24,321 bases of DNA from NCBI GenBank assembly GCA_021792615.1, contig JAJYUJ010000035.1, positions 1 through 24,321 of the forward strand. The letters are read 5' to 3'. Below, piece after piece: positions 13,853 through 22,860 of the stretch. The position numbers were made by a program, and so were the translations under genes. Positions within the stretch are counted from its first letter, which is position 1; every line of letters starts with the position of its first letter. The stretch is from a bacterium. GTDB taxonomy: Bacteria > JAMCPX01. Under the pieces are notes generated by a model. That model was given only the letters and a program-made list of their open reading frames with translations. It searched no databases and had not been told where the DNA came from.

Positions 13853-15063
13853 AGGGATCGATCGGTACATTTGATATTATATCCATTATACAGATGGTTA
13901 CTTCGCAGCAAGTTACCGGTGTGCTGCATATTCAGGGCCCGCATAAAAACGATATTTTTGAGATCATGATAGAAAACGGTATGATTATCAGAGCCGTTCC
14001 CATGATCGAAACGCCTGCCCGATATAGCGCAGAAAGGCTCCATAAAGCAGGATTGCTCGGGTCCGGTCAATTCAAGGTATTGATAGCGGGGATAAAAAAG
14101 GATGATATCAACGAAGCAGATATACCGAAACGATTTTCAGTGCCCGTAGAGTCCATGAAAAGATTAATTCTGTCTATAACCTATGAATCCCTGCACAGAA
14201 TGTATGCACTGAAAAGCGGTACCTACGAATTTGAACCAAAAAAGATTGAGTACGATCCTCAACTCATTGAACCGATGAATACGGAATTTGTATTAATGGA
14301 ATCTTCGAGAGTCGTCGATGAGGTGGTTCATAGTAATTGGACCTACAGTGATGATGTTGTATTTCAGAAAACAGTGATCCATGAAAAAGAACAGCCAAAA
14401 CCGGTGCATCAGCCTCCGGCAACAAAAACGGATACAAAAGCAGAAGAAGAATTTATTATCGAAAGAACAGCTGCACCCGTAGAGGCACAAAAAGCTGCAG
14501 AGGAAATACCCCGAGAGCATCATAAAACTACGGAAGATATACTCCTTGAACTTATCGATGGTAAAAGGACCGTGGGCAGCATTTATTTCATGAGTCTGAT
14601 GTGCAAAAACGAGGTAATCCTTGAACTCGGCAATATGCTCAAAGCCGGGAAAATAGCAGCGTTCCATGTTCCCAAAGCACAAATACTACCCAGAAAAACG
14701 CCGTTAGCTGCCAGAATTATTTCTGCAAGTAAGACCGTACTCGTTTTGGTGCTCAATATCGTTATACTGCTCACGATCCTTTATTATTCAAAAATCAATC
14801 CCTTGCATACGCAAGAGAAGAAAAGAGAGGTAAGATATAGCAATTTATTGAAATATATAGGCAAGTATCAACAGATAAAACTCACCAATGCCCTGGAGAT
14901 TTACAAACTCGAGTACGGCAGCTATCCGGAGTCGCTGAAGGCTTTGGTTGACCGGAATATTGTACGGAGTAAGGATTTGACTTTCCCTTACGGCAGTGAA
15001 TACTATTATACAGTACAGGACGGATCGTATATATTAATTGCACCCAAATATGCAGCTAAGTAG
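13843..15063 (+). CDS. DUF4388-domain membrane protein with pseudopilin-like C-terminus
   Basis: This 406-residue protein starts at an ATG with GGAGG upstream. The N-terminal ~120 residues (LKGSIGTFDIISIIQMVTSQQVTGVLHIQ ... IIRAVP) match the DUF4388/PatA-N type domain seen in bacterial signalling and motility proteins. A charged, proline-rich linker (about 170-225) follows, then a second small helical domain (EDILLELIDGKRTVGSIYFMSL, ~228-275). One membrane segment lies at about 290-312 (KTVLVLVLNIVILLTILYY). The last ~80 residues (LTNALEIYKLEYGSYPESLKALV ... YYYTVQDGSYILIAP) resemble the pseudopilin C-terminal block and would lie outside the cytoplasm. The layout suggests a cytoplasmic sensor linked through the membrane to a periplasmic domain. 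The gene is four bases from phoH. Function is unknown. Confidence 0.8.
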   Translation: MVLKGSIGTFDIISIIQMVTSQQVTGVLHIQGPHKNDIFEIMIENGMIIRAVPMIETPARYSAERLHKAGLLGSGQFKVLIAGIKKDDINEADIPKRFSVPVESMKRLILSITYESLHRMYALKSGTYEFEPKKIEYDPQLIEPMNTEFVLMESSRVVDEVVHSNWTYSDDVVFQKTVIHEKEQPKPVHQPPATKTDTKAEEEFIIERTAAPVEAQKAAEEIPREHHKTTEDILLELIDGKRTVGSIYFMSLMCKNEVILELGNMLKAGKIAAFHVPKAQILPRKTPLAARIISASKTVLVLVLNIVILLTILYYSKINPLHTQEKKREVRYSNLLKYIGKYQQIKLTNALEIYKLEYGSYPESLKALVDRNIVRSKDLTFPYGSEYYYTVQDGSYILIAPKYAAK

Positions 15064-15066
15064 GTT

Positions 15067-16074
15067 ATGAACATAAATATGGAGACAAAAGAAGCAACCA
15101 AGGTATTTGAGTCAAATGAACTTGCCAGGATCCTATTCGGCGTTAACAATGAAAATCTCAAGGTTATAGAAAACAATCTGGGTTTGAAGCTGAACGTTCG
15201 CGGCAATGTGGTAAATTATAACGGGGATAGCGGTTCGATTGATTTTGTCAACAGACTGCTTACGGAACTTTATACGGTTGTCGACAGAGGATATGCTGTC
15301 GGGCCGCGGGATGTTCTCAATGCAATTGACATACTGAAGGAAGATCAATCCATAGATCTCACCACCATATTCCTTGATGACTCGTTTATTAACCTCAAGA
15401 AAAGAAAGATTATACCCAAAAGTCTGAATCAAAAGCTTTATCTTGAGGCAATAAAAAAATATGACATTGTCATAGCAATAGGTCCTGCAGGAACCGGTAA
15501 AACATATCTTGCAATGGCAATGGCCCTTATTATGCTCATTCGCAAAGAGGTCGACAGGATCATACTGACAAGGCCTGCTATAGAGGCAGGCGAGAAGCTG
15601 GGATTTCTGCCGGGAGACATGTATGAGAAGGTTTCTCCCTATCTCAGGCCGCTGTATGATGCGTTATATGATATGATGGACCAGGACAGGGCGAATGATT
15701 TGATCTACAAAGGGGTCATCGAGGTCGCGCCCCTCGCTTTCATGAGAGGAAGGACCTTGAATGATTCTTTTATCATACTCGATGAGGCTCAGAACACGAC
15801 TTCGGAACAAATGAAGATGTTTCTTACGCGGATCGGGTTCAGCTCGCGTGCGGTTGTAACAGGGGACATAACACAGATAGATCTGCCGCGCGACCGTCAA
15901 TCGGGACTCGTAGAAAGTGTAGATGTGCTTTCCGGTATTGAAGGTATCAAATTTATACGGTTCTCGGAGGTCGATATCGTACGACATAAGCTCATTCAGG
16001 AGATCATTAAAGCGTATGAGCTTAAAGAGAGCGGCAAGTATACCGAAAAGAACCATAACAAGAACTATAAATGA
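15067..16074 (+). CDS. phoH: PhoH-like ATPase
   Basis: This 335-residue P-loop NTPase of the PhoH/YbeZ family is linked to RNA metabolism and ribosome maturation with YbeY. Walker A is GPAGTGKT (139-146) and Walker B is IILDEAQN with D239 and E240. EKLGFLPGDMYEKVSPYLRPLYDAL and VTGDITQIDLPRD are family blocks. The N-terminal ~100 residues form the usual KH-like RNA-binding region. The start is taken as ATG 15067; an in-frame ATG at 15079 is possible. It overlaps pgpH by four bases (ATGA). The order phoH-pgpH-ybeY is widespread in bacteria. Confidence 0.93.
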   Translation: MNINMETKEATKVFESNELARILFGVNNENLKVIENNLGLKLNVRGNVVNYNGDSGSIDFVNRLLTELYTVVDRGYAVGPRDVLNAIDILKEDQSIDLTTIFLDDSFINLKKRKIIPKSLNQKLYLEAIKKYDIVIAIGPAGTGKTYLAMAMALIMLIRKEVDRIILTRPAIEAGEKLGFLPGDMYEKVSPYLRPLYDALYDMMDQDRANDLIYKGVIEVAPLAFMRGRTLNDSFIILDEAQNTTSEQMKMFLTRIGFSSRAVVTGDITQIDLPRDRQSGLVESVDVLSGIEGIKFIRFSEVDIVRHKLIQEIIKAYELKESGKYTEKNHNKNYK

Positions 16075-18383
16075 ATTTACTATCTGCTGTAAAAGCAGTT
16101 ACCAAAGAAAAATATACCGGCTTCAAACAAAAAATACCCCTTCTCAAAAACTCTCCGTATATGGTAAAAATACTCCTCGTAGCTCTGATAAGCATTATCA
16201 TTGGTTTCATCATTTCGCCCATAACCAATATTCGGAGTATAGCGCATTACCATGTTGGTGATGTTGCAAAACAAACGATTTATGCACCCCAGGATATTGA
16301 GGCAACGGATGTTGTTGGAACGGAAAAGAATACAGAGAAAGTGCTGCGACAATTGCCTCCCGTTTTCCGTTACAACCCCTTTATAAAACCACGCATGTAC
16401 AATACGCTTATCATGGTATTTACCACAGGGAGGTCGATGTTTCTGGAGCATAAAGACGCCGGTGATATAGTAAGGGTATTAAACAACGAGATGAAAAAAA
16501 ATTCCGGATTGTCCCTGTCCAGGGATACGGTATTATTTTTATACAGAAAAGGCTTCAGTAGACCGTATGAAGACAAATTACTCGGTATCATCCAGAAATT
16601 TTACGACCGGTACAAGATAGTAGAACAAGGTGCTGTAATTCAAGACTATACGAATACGGGCATACTGTTAATAACGCCAGGCATAGGCAGGTTGTACATC
16701 CGCGATATCAATAGCTTTATAGATTCCCAGGATGCAAAAAATATACTCTTTGATTATGTTTCCGAAACTTTTCCGTTCCTTTCTATCGAAGACCACATTT
16801 TGCTTACAAACTTTATGACCAACTTTGTGATATCCGATGTACAGTACGATAAAGAGACAACCGAAAGCACCAGCGCAAAGGTAAAGGCTTCGATAAAACC
16901 GTTAACCATGCATTTAAAGAAAGGAGAGATAATCGTCAGGGAGGGGGAGAGGATAGACAGGAATGTATACGCGAAATTAAAGGTGATCGCAGATACCGGC
17001 ATTGTGCAGCACTGGTATGTACTGGTTTTGTTCTATGCGTTCATATTTTTTATCATGATCTTTTCCGTACTGGAGTTTTCTCAAAGGAATATAAGGAAAT
17101 TCAGCATAACATTTAAGGACGGGGTTTTCCTTTCGATAACCCTGCTTTTAACGGTTTTGATCGCACGGCTTTCGACGATGCTCACGAACATCGGCGAGAT
17201 TGCATCGTTCAATATCCCTCAGGAGGCGTATTATTATGCGGCACCGATTGCCTTTGGAGGCATGATCGTACGGCTCATACTCAATTCCGAAATAGCCATC
17301 GGGTTTAGTATCGTTGCGGGACTGACGGCAGCTATGACCGTATCAAACAATGTGTTCATTGTATTATATTATATCATCAGCGGCCTTTTAGGCGCCCATA
17401 TGCTTGCCAAGTGCGAGCAGCGATCTTCCATTATGAAGGGCGGACTGGTCGTTTCGGGAGTAGGCATGTTTCTGGTCAGCATGTTTATGCTCATCCAGGG
17501 CAACCAACCGCCGACCCAGTTTATCATAAATATTATTATGGCTTTCTTTAGCGGTGTAACCTCGGCAATCATGGTAACCGGGCTGACACCGGCATTCGAA
17601 TCTCTTTTTGATTATGCAACCGATATTAAACTGCTCGAACTTGCAAACCTCGAAAACCCGCTTTTAAAAGAATTGTTTATGACGGCTCCGGGTAGTTACA
17701 ATCACAGTATGATGACAGCAACCCTCGCGGAAGCTGCCGCATCCTCCATTCATGCAAATCCGCTCCTGTCGAGGGTGGCGGCCTATTATCACGATATAGG
17801 GAAGGTGAAGATGCCGGATTATTTTATAGAGAATCAGCAATATATGGCAAACAAACATGATAAGCTGTCCCCGAGTATGAGCAGTCTGATAATCATATCG
17901 CATGTAAAAGAAGGGAAAGAACTTGCAAAAGCGTATAAGATACCCCAAAGGATTATAGATATCATCATGCAGCATCATGGTACGAGCCTGGTCAAATATT
18001 TTTATGAAAAAGCAAAAGAGAAAAACGGTAACAGTATTCAGGAAGAAGAGTATCATTACCCCGGTCCAAAACCACAAACGCGCGAGGCCGGTATTGTTAT
18101 GCTTGCCGATGCTGTTGAGGCCGCTTCAAGGACACTTACCGAGCCAACCCCGGCAAAGATAAAGGCAATGGTGGAGAAGATCGTAAACGCACGGTTTGAG
18201 GACGGCCAGCTCGACGAGTGTACGCTGGCGCTGAACGACCTGAACGAAATAAAAAAGAGCTTTGTGAAGGTACTATCGGCCATCTTTCATAAAAGGGTTG
18301 ATTACCCCGGTTTCAAATTTAACGTACCACCCGCAAAAACCAATGGATATTCAAATATCCTCCCCATACAAAAAAAGCAGTAA
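16071..18383 (+). CDS. pgpH: 7TM-HD cyclic-di-AMP phosphodiesterase, PgpH type
   Basis: This 770-residue membrane protein resembles PgpH, which hydrolyses cyclic di-AMP. After a first membrane segment (about 26-46), residues ~50-300 form the extracytoplasmic 7TMR-HDED region (QTIYAPQDIEATDV ... MHLKKGEIIVREGERI). About seven membrane segments span ~310-500. The cytoplasmic HD domain has H545 (GSYNHSMMTATLAEAA), H574-D575 (AAYYHDIGKVKMPDYF), ISHVKEG and IIMQHHG, the expected metal ligands. Many Gram-negative lineages keep this gene beside phoH and ybeY. No diadenylate cyclase lies in this window. The 3' end overlaps ybeY by 41 bases. Confidence 0.93.
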   Translation: MNLLSAVKAVTKEKYTGFKQKIPLLKNSPYMVKILLVALISIIIGFIISPITNIRSIAHYHVGDVAKQTIYAPQDIEATDVVGTEKNTEKVLRQLPPVFRYNPFIKPRMYNTLIMVFTTGRSMFLEHKDAGDIVRVLNNEMKKNSGLSLSRDTVLFLYRKGFSRPYEDKLLGIIQKFYDRYKIVEQGAVIQDYTNTGILLITPGIGRLYIRDINSFIDSQDAKNILFDYVSETFPFLSIEDHILLTNFMTNFVISDVQYDKETTESTSAKVKASIKPLTMHLKKGEIIVREGERIDRNVYAKLKVIADTGIVQHWYVLVLFYAFIFFIMIFSVLEFSQRNIRKFSITFKDGVFLSITLLLTVLIARLSTMLTNIGEIASFNIPQEAYYYAAPIAFGGMIVRLILNSEIAIGFSIVAGLTAAMTVSNNVFIVLYYIISGLLGAHMLAKCEQRSSIMKGGLVVSGVGMFLVSMFMLIQGNQPPTQFIINIIMAFFSGVTSAIMVTGLTPAFESLFDYATDIKLLELANLENPLLKELFMTAPGSYNHSMMTATLAEAAASSIHANPLLSRVAAYYHDIGKVKMPDYFIENQQYMANKHDKLSPSMSSLIIISHVKEGKELAKAYKIPQRIIDIIMQHHGTSLVKYFYEKAKEKNGNSIQEEEYHYPGPKPQTREAGIVMLADAVEAASRTLTEPTPAKIKAMVEKIVNARFEDGQLDECTLALNDLNEIKKSFVKVLSAIFHKRVDYPGFKFNVPPAKTNGYSNILPIQKKQ

Positions 18384-18801
18384 TCTTTTGCAGGCCGTTA
18401 CCACCCGATGGAAACGGTTTGCTGCTTCGTATAAGGACAATGTGAAAATCCTTATTGCATTGGTCGATGATTCCATGATGAAGGAGCTGAACGGAAGATT
18501 CAAAAACCTGGAAAAAACTACCAATGTCCTTTCGTTCGAAATGAATCAGACAGATCCCGAGGACGGTACATTTATTCTGGGTGAAATTATTGTATGTGTC
18601 GACACCGCGAAGCGGGAAGCTCTCCATGCCGGCATGCCTGTTTGCGACCGGCTAACGGAGTTATTCGTTCACGGGCTTGTGCACCTGTCGGGATACGATC
18701 ATACGATAAACAAGAGAGAAGCCGTCAGGATGCGGAAGAAAGAAAAAGAATTGATGAAAGAAATAGCCATGATTGACAAGAAATCCGGGAAACGAGTTTG
18801 A
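18343..18801 (+). CDS. ybeY: Endoribonuclease YbeY
   Basis: This 152-residue zinc metalloprotein acts in rRNA 3'-end maturation and ribosome quality control. The zinc motif HGLVHLSGYDH gives H110, H114 and H120. NRRFKNLEKTTNVLSFE-type spacing (N...TNVLSF) and LGEIIVCVDTA are also family marks. The frame is open from 18298, but ATG 18343 (MDIQISSPYKK) gives the normal family length. Translation would begin inside the 3' end of pgpH. Its TGA overlaps the TTG start of lnt (TTGA), so it is tightly coupled to both neighbours. Confidence 0.93.
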   Translation: MDIQISSPYKKSSNLLQAVTTRWKRFAASYKDNVKILIALVDDSMMKELNGRFKNLEKTTNVLSFEMNQTDPEDGTFILGEIIVCVDTAKREALHAGMPVCDRLTELFVHGLVHLSGYDHTINKREAVRMRKKEKELMKEIAMIDKKSGKRV

Positions 18802-20375
18802 TCGTGCCTTTATTCTTTTCAGTCCTTTCCGGTATATTGGCCGGGTTGAGCTTCCCCAAATACGGTTTCTCATTGATCGCATGGATAGCGTATGTGCCCC
18901 TGCTGTTTTCGATACAACAAATAAAAGGTAAAAATCAGGTCATCAAGAGCTATTTGTATGGATTTGTCTCCGGATTTATAACAAATGTGATTTTACTCTA
19001 CTGGGTTGTCGTAGCAATGAACAAATATGGCAATATAAATTTAGCGGTGAGTATACTCGGGCTTGTACTGCTTGCTGCGATACTGAGCGCTCTCTACTCC
19101 GGGACATTCACCATGCTGATAAAAATATTCAGGGACGGCCGGATGTCCGGCGAAATACTCTTTGTCCCGGTCGTATGGGTCGTCCTCGAATACCTCAGAA
19201 CATTTCTTTTCTCCGGTTTCCCCTGGGAATTATTGGGGTATTCCCAGTACAAAGATCTTTCTTTGATACAGCTCTCGAGATTTACCTCGGTGTACGGGGT
19301 ATCGTTTTTGATTATGCTCTTCAACACCCTTCTCTATGAAGCCATAGTCTGGTGGTACGAAACAAAAAGCGTAAGGACGGTCAAGTACCCGTACCTTTTT
19401 GCTAAAACGATTGTGATATTTTTGCTCATTACCGGCACACTCATCTATGGCGATATAACCATTGAGAATACAGCATCGGTTGTGCATCATACAAACGATA
19501 CAATAACCGTGGGCTTAATCCAGGGCGATATAGATCAGAACCATAAATGGGACCCGGTTTACCAGGACAATACCATAGCCTCCTATCTATCGTTTTCGCA
19601 GGAGGCGTACAACCAGTCGCATCCCCGGCTGATCATCTGGCCTGAAACAGCTACACCCTTCTTTTTCCAGTCCGACTCCAATTATGCGTCACGGATAAGC
19701 GGTTTTGTAAAATCTCATGACCTCTATTTACTGTTCGGAAGTCCTGCATTCGACTATACGCAGAACGGTATGCATTATTATAACAGTGCGTTCCTTATGG
19801 GCCCCGGTGGTACGATACTGGGGCGGTATGACAAACGGCATCTGGTGCCGTTCGGTGAATACCTTCCCTTGAAAAACATTTTTTTCTTTCTTAAAAAATT
19901 AACCGATACTATCGGCGCTTTCACCCCGGGCAGGCAGGGCAACCTCCTGAAATTCGGGAACGTCCGCATGGGAACGCTCATCTGTTATGAAATCATTTTT
20001 CCTCAATTGTCCGCCAATGACGTCAGGGACGGTGCAAACCTGCTTGTTACGATAACCGATGATGCATGGTTCGGGAATACCTCTGCGCCGTACCAGCATT
20101 TGTCCATGGCGGTGTTCCGGGCCGTCGAGAACGAGAGGTTCGTCGTACGGGCGGCAAACACCGGCATCTCCGCGGTCATAGCCCCTACGGGGAAAATCCT
20201 TGCTTCGACAAAATTATTCGTGCCGTCGTTTATAGATTATAAGGTCGCTTTAATTAATACGAAGACCTTTTACTCCGCCCATGGCGACGTGTTTGCTTTT
20301 GTGTGTATCCTGCTGTTCGTATGGTTTACCGTTCGATATGGTTATGACCGTTTAACCAGAAAGAGCTTACGTTGA
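18798..20375 (+). CDS. lnt: Apolipoprotein N-acyltransferase
   Basis: This 525-residue inner-membrane enzyme adds the third acyl chain to lipoproteins. The N-terminal ~210 residues contain about six membrane segments and the block FSGFPWELLGYSQY. The periplasmic nitrilase-like domain has the catalytic triad E283 (IWPETATPFF), K346 (GRYDKRHLVPFGEYLP) and C396 (TLICYEIIFP). These sit close to E. coli Lnt E267, K335 and C387. A final membrane segment lies near 500-520. The start is TTG overlapping the ybeY stop; a GTG two codons later is the only near alternative. Its presence indicates triacylated lipoproteins and a diderm envelope. Lnt next to YbeY is a common arrangement. Confidence 0.94.
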   Translation: MIVPLFFSVLSGILAGLSFPKYGFSLIAWIAYVPLLFSIQQIKGKNQVIKSYLYGFVSGFITNVILLYWVVVAMNKYGNINLAVSILGLVLLAAILSALYSGTFTMLIKIFRDGRMSGEILFVPVVWVVLEYLRTFLFSGFPWELLGYSQYKDLSLIQLSRFTSVYGVSFLIMLFNTLLYEAIVWWYETKSVRTVKYPYLFAKTIVIFLLITGTLIYGDITIENTASVVHHTNDTITVGLIQGDIDQNHKWDPVYQDNTIASYLSFSQEAYNQSHPRLIIWPETATPFFFQSDSNYASRISGFVKSHDLYLLFGSPAFDYTQNGMHYYNSAFLMGPGGTILGRYDKRHLVPFGEYLPLKNIFFFLKKLTDTIGAFTPGRQGNLLKFGNVRMGTLICYEIIFPQLSANDVRDGANLLVTITDDAWFGNTSAPYQHLSMAVFRAVENERFVVRAANTGISAVIAPTGKILASTKLFVPSFIDYKVALINTKTFYSAHGDVFAFVCILLFVWFTVRYGYDRLTRKSLR

Positions 20376-20435
20376 AAGCGGATGTGCGCCTGTCATGACG
20401 GAGGTAATGACAGTAAAATTAATCTATGCTATGAA

Positions 20436-20681
20436 ATGAATATGAACATGACAATACTGGATCTATTCAATAAGAGGCTTGATGCATCGCTGCAGAATAC
20501 GATAAAAATACCTTTTTTTTATTTTATTCTTATTTTTTCTGCTTTTGTGATAGTGCTCTTTCCCCTGTACGTAAAGGGAAATGGCGCGAAACCGTTACCC
20601 TGGATCCTTACCGCTCTGGTTCTTGGTATCATGCTATTTCTGTTGTACATAATATATATTACCGGCGGGTTCCATGGTTAA
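20436..20681 (+). CDS. Small two-pass membrane protein of unknown function
   Basis: About 81 residues from ATG 20436. The frame is open from 20382, but the added N-terminus has no ribosome-binding site. ATG 20448 is also possible. Two hydrophobic segments are seen, IPFFYFILIFSAFVIVLFPLYV and PWILTALVLGIMLFLLYIIYI, joined by a short KGNGAKPL loop. No family is recognised. It lies ~60 bp after lnt and overlaps the next gene by 8 bases, so it is likely the penultimate gene of the long operon. An upstream palindrome (ctgtcat...atgacag) lies at about 20393-20413. Confidence 0.6.
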   Translation: MNMNMTILDLFNKRLDASLQNTIKIPFFYFILIFSAFVIVLFPLYVKGNGAKPLPWILTALVLGIMLFLLYIIYITGGFHG

Positions 20682-21090
20682 AAGAGTTCTCCTTATTTGT
20701 ATAAGTGTCTTCATTGCGCATACGGCGTATGCCCAATCCCTTGATACGACCGTGCATAAATTTTGTTCTGAACTCAAGGATAAAGATATAACGAGCATTC
20801 ACACCCGGACAATGCTTTTGCCTTATTTTGTCTCGGGAAACGACTTGTCCAATTTTATCGTTTATATGAATATAAAAATGAATAACGCCGGGTTCAGAAG
20901 GTTCACCGTTTTGAACTGTAGAACAAAAGATATAAGAAACAATGGGATCGATGCGGAGGGAGAGCTTGAAATTACCGGAGAAGGGGCATTATTTTTCTTG
21001 AAAAAGCATATTCTTATTCTGACGGTATGGATAAACAAGGACAACCGGTGGTATGTGGAATCACCGTCAACGATAAATACGGATCAGTAA
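20674..21090 (+). CDS. Small secreted or periplasmic protein of unknown function
   Basis: This 138-residue protein has a clear signal peptide: KR, then a hydrophobic core VLLICISVFIAHT, then AYA before Q21, a likely signal peptidase I site. The mature ~118-residue part has alternating strands and one helix near the start (LDTTVHKFCSELKDKDITSIHTRT). It ends in a strand pair (HILILTVWINKDNRWYVES) that recalls NTF2-like or SnoaL-like small folds, a weak resemblance only. It overlaps the preceding membrane protein gene by 8 bases, which implies a functional pair. Confidence 0.65.
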   Translation: MVKRVLLICISVFIAHTAYAQSLDTTVHKFCSELKDKDITSIHTRTMLLPYFVSGNDLSNFIVYMNIKMNNAGFRRFTVLNCRTKDIRNNGIDAEGELEITGEGALFFLKKHILILTVWINKDNRWYVESPSTINTDQ

Positions 21091-21137
21091 AACAGGTAAC
21101 TTTTCCCTTATGGAAAGCAAATGAACAAACCTGCTTG

Positions 21138-21166
21138 TTGCAATTTTTGCAAAGAGCGTCTAATAG
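21138..21166 (+). promoter_or_regulatory. Candidate promoter for tRNA-Ala
   Basis: TTGCAA (21138-21143) and TAATAG (21161-21166) are separated by 17 bp and end 16 bp before the tRNA. Matches to consensus are partial. Confidence 0.3.
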
Positions 21167-21182
21167 CTTTGTAACAGGAGAT

Positions 21183-21258
21183 GGGGCAGTAGCTCAGCTG
21201 GGAGAGCGCCACGTTCGCAACGTGGAGGCCGAGGGTTCGATCCCCTTCTGCTCCACCA
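21183..21258 (+). tRNA. tRNA-Ala (CGC)
   Basis: A complete cloverleaf: acceptor ggggcag/ctgctcc, D-stem gctc/gagc, anticodon stem ccacg/cgtgg with loop ttCGCaa, T-stem gaggg/ccctt with loop ttcgatc. G3:U70 in the acceptor is the alanine identity pair and agrees with the CGC anticodon. Discriminator A and CCA (21256-21258) are encoded. Confidence 0.97.
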
Positions 21259-21307
21259 TTTTTTGAATATAATTGAAATTGCCGCTTTGTTCATGTATAC
21301 AGAAATC

Positions 21308-21910
21308 ATGAATGAGTTAGATGCCCTGCTTTCCAATCTTTACCCGTGGTCTTACCTTATCATAGGTGCGGGAGTCATGATCGAGAATGCGGGTATACCC
21401 ATACCGGGTGAAACCATGATGATCGCAGCAAGTATACTTTCGTCAACCGGCAGGCTTGATCCCTATAGTGTGATTGCCAGCGGTGCAACCGGTGCAATAA
21501 TCGGCGACAACATAGGCTATTGGATTGGAAGGATTGGCGGGAGGAAACTGCTCGTTCGCGTATCAAACAAATTCAGTTATGTTGAGCACGCGGCAAAAAT
21601 AACGGAAAAATATTTTAAGAGCTATGGGGGTGTAACGATATTGCTCGCACGGTTTATAACCGGTGTAAGGATATTTGCAGGGCCCCTTGCCGGTGCAGCG
21701 AATATGGATTTCAAAAGATTTTTCGTTTTCAACGCCATTGGAGCAATCGTCTGGGCAAGTGTACTGGTGTTTGGAATCATGTACCTCGGCACTATGTACA
21801 TGACCTATATCAAGGATTATCAGTATGCGAATTATATAATTTATGGACTTTTATTTTTAGTATTGTTATCTATTACTTACAGAATAGTTACAAAAATGAG
21901 AACTCCTTAA
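21308..21910 (+). CDS. DedA-family membrane protein
   Basis: About 200 residues. The start is uncertain: ATG 21308 gives the usual DedA N-terminus, while in-frame starts at 21293 (ATG) and 21263 (TTG) lie nearer the tRNA. No good Shine-Dalgarno is seen for any of them. Family marks are MIENAGIPIPGETMMIAAS, GATGAIIGDNIGYWIGR, and the glycine/arginine block LARFITGVRIFAGPLAGA. DedA proteins are half-transporter-like membrane proteins linked to lipid carrier flipping and membrane energetics; the specific cargo here is unknown. Four to five hydrophobic segments fit the family. Confidence 0.88.
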   Translation: MNELDALLSNLYPWSYLIIGAGVMIENAGIPIPGETMMIAASILSSTGRLDPYSVIASGATGAIIGDNIGYWIGRIGGRKLLVRVSNKFSYVEHAAKITEKYFKSYGGVTILLARFITGVRIFAGPLAGAANMDFKRFFVFNAIGAIVWASVLVFGIMYLGTMYMTYIKDYQYANYIIYGLLFLVLLSITYRIVTKMRTP

Positions 21911-21964
21911 AAGGTCAACGATCGGCATAAAAAGCAGAACATTCATTAGAGATGAAGAATTATT

Positions 21965-22732
21965 ATGACAGACAAAAGAAGTAAAAACGGTTTGATAGGC
22001 TTTTTACGGGCTGTTTTGAAGGGGCAACCCAGAGGGAAGATAGACATTGGCATGAAAAACCTTTTAGTCAATGTAGAAAAAATAACAAAGCGCAGATTTA
22101 AAAACCACCTTCTTGTAAAAAAAGCCCTTACCCACAAGTCTTCGAGGCTCGCGGACGAACAGAACAACTATGAAAGAATGGAATTCCTCGGGGATGCTGT
22201 ACTCGGCCTCATCATATCCGATCTTTTATACTCGTCGTATAAAGAGGAGGACGAGGGCAGGCTCACCTATTATAAAGATACCCTTATTCAGATGAGGAGC
22301 CTTGCAGGGAAGGCGAGAGAACTCGGTCTGAGCAATTACGTGATTGTCGGTAATAAAGAAAAGAAGAATGGGTTCTTGAACAGCGACGTTCTGCTCGGGG
22401 ATATATTCGAATCTCTGGTCGGCGCCATCTACCTTGATATGGGATTCGAGGGTGTGTTCCGGTTTATCAGCACCCTGTTTAAAAAAGACATAGCCTTCGT
22501 AAGAGAACAGCCCGAATGGGACTTTAAATCAAAATTAAACAATATAGCCCAGGAACTGTATAAGGCGCCGCCCGATTATAAGGTGATCGGTGAACCCGTC
22601 ATTGACGGCGTGAAGATATACCGGATCGTCGTTGAGCTGAACAAGAACGTTCTCGCCCACGGCGAGGCAAAGAGCAAAAAAGAAGCGGAACAACAAGCCG
22701 CAATGAAAGCCCTCGTAAAGCTGAAAAGATAG
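21965..22732 (+). CDS. rnc: Ribonuclease III
   Basis: This 255-residue double-strand-specific endoribonuclease acts in rRNA processing and mRNA decay. The signature NYERMEFLGDAVLG gives E70, E73 and D77. D146 and E149 lie in GDIFESLVGAIYLD. The spacing of 69 between D77 and D146 equals that of D45 and D114 in E. coli. The C-terminal double-stranded RNA-binding domain ends in AHGEAKSKKEAEQQAAMKAL. A basic ~30-residue N-terminal extension (MTDKRSKNGLIGFLRAVLKG) goes beyond the E. coli enzyme. It lies ~55 bp after the DedA gene on the same strand. Confidence 0.95.
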   Translation: MTDKRSKNGLIGFLRAVLKGQPRGKIDIGMKNLLVNVEKITKRRFKNHLLVKKALTHKSSRLADEQNNYERMEFLGDAVLGLIISDLLYSSYKEEDEGRLTYYKDTLIQMRSLAGKARELGLSNYVIVGNKEKKNGFLNSDVLLGDIFESLVGAIYLDMGFEGVFRFISTLFKKDIAFVREQPEWDFKSKLNNIAQELYKAPPDYKVIGEPVIDGVKIYRIVVELNKNVLAHGEAKSKKEAEQQAAMKALVKLKR

Positions 22733-22860
22733 CCTTCAAAGGCTGCATATTGTAACATCCGTTTATCGAATCTTTGATTTTAAAGTAACTTATTTCAATG
22801 CGCTGTGAATTCCTTATTGTGGAATTATAACAACGTAATATGGAGACAGGAATATTCAAT

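Noticed and set aside
20393-20439. 10-codon leader peptide (MTVKLIYAMK) before the small membrane protein
   Set aside because: GGAGG lies too close to its ATG, and there is no amino-acid run or attenuator structure, so the ATGA overlap is likely chance.
22731-22744. Terminator after rnc (agcct-tcaa-aggct)
   Set aside because: The stem is only 5 bp and begins within the stop codon, and no T-tract follows.
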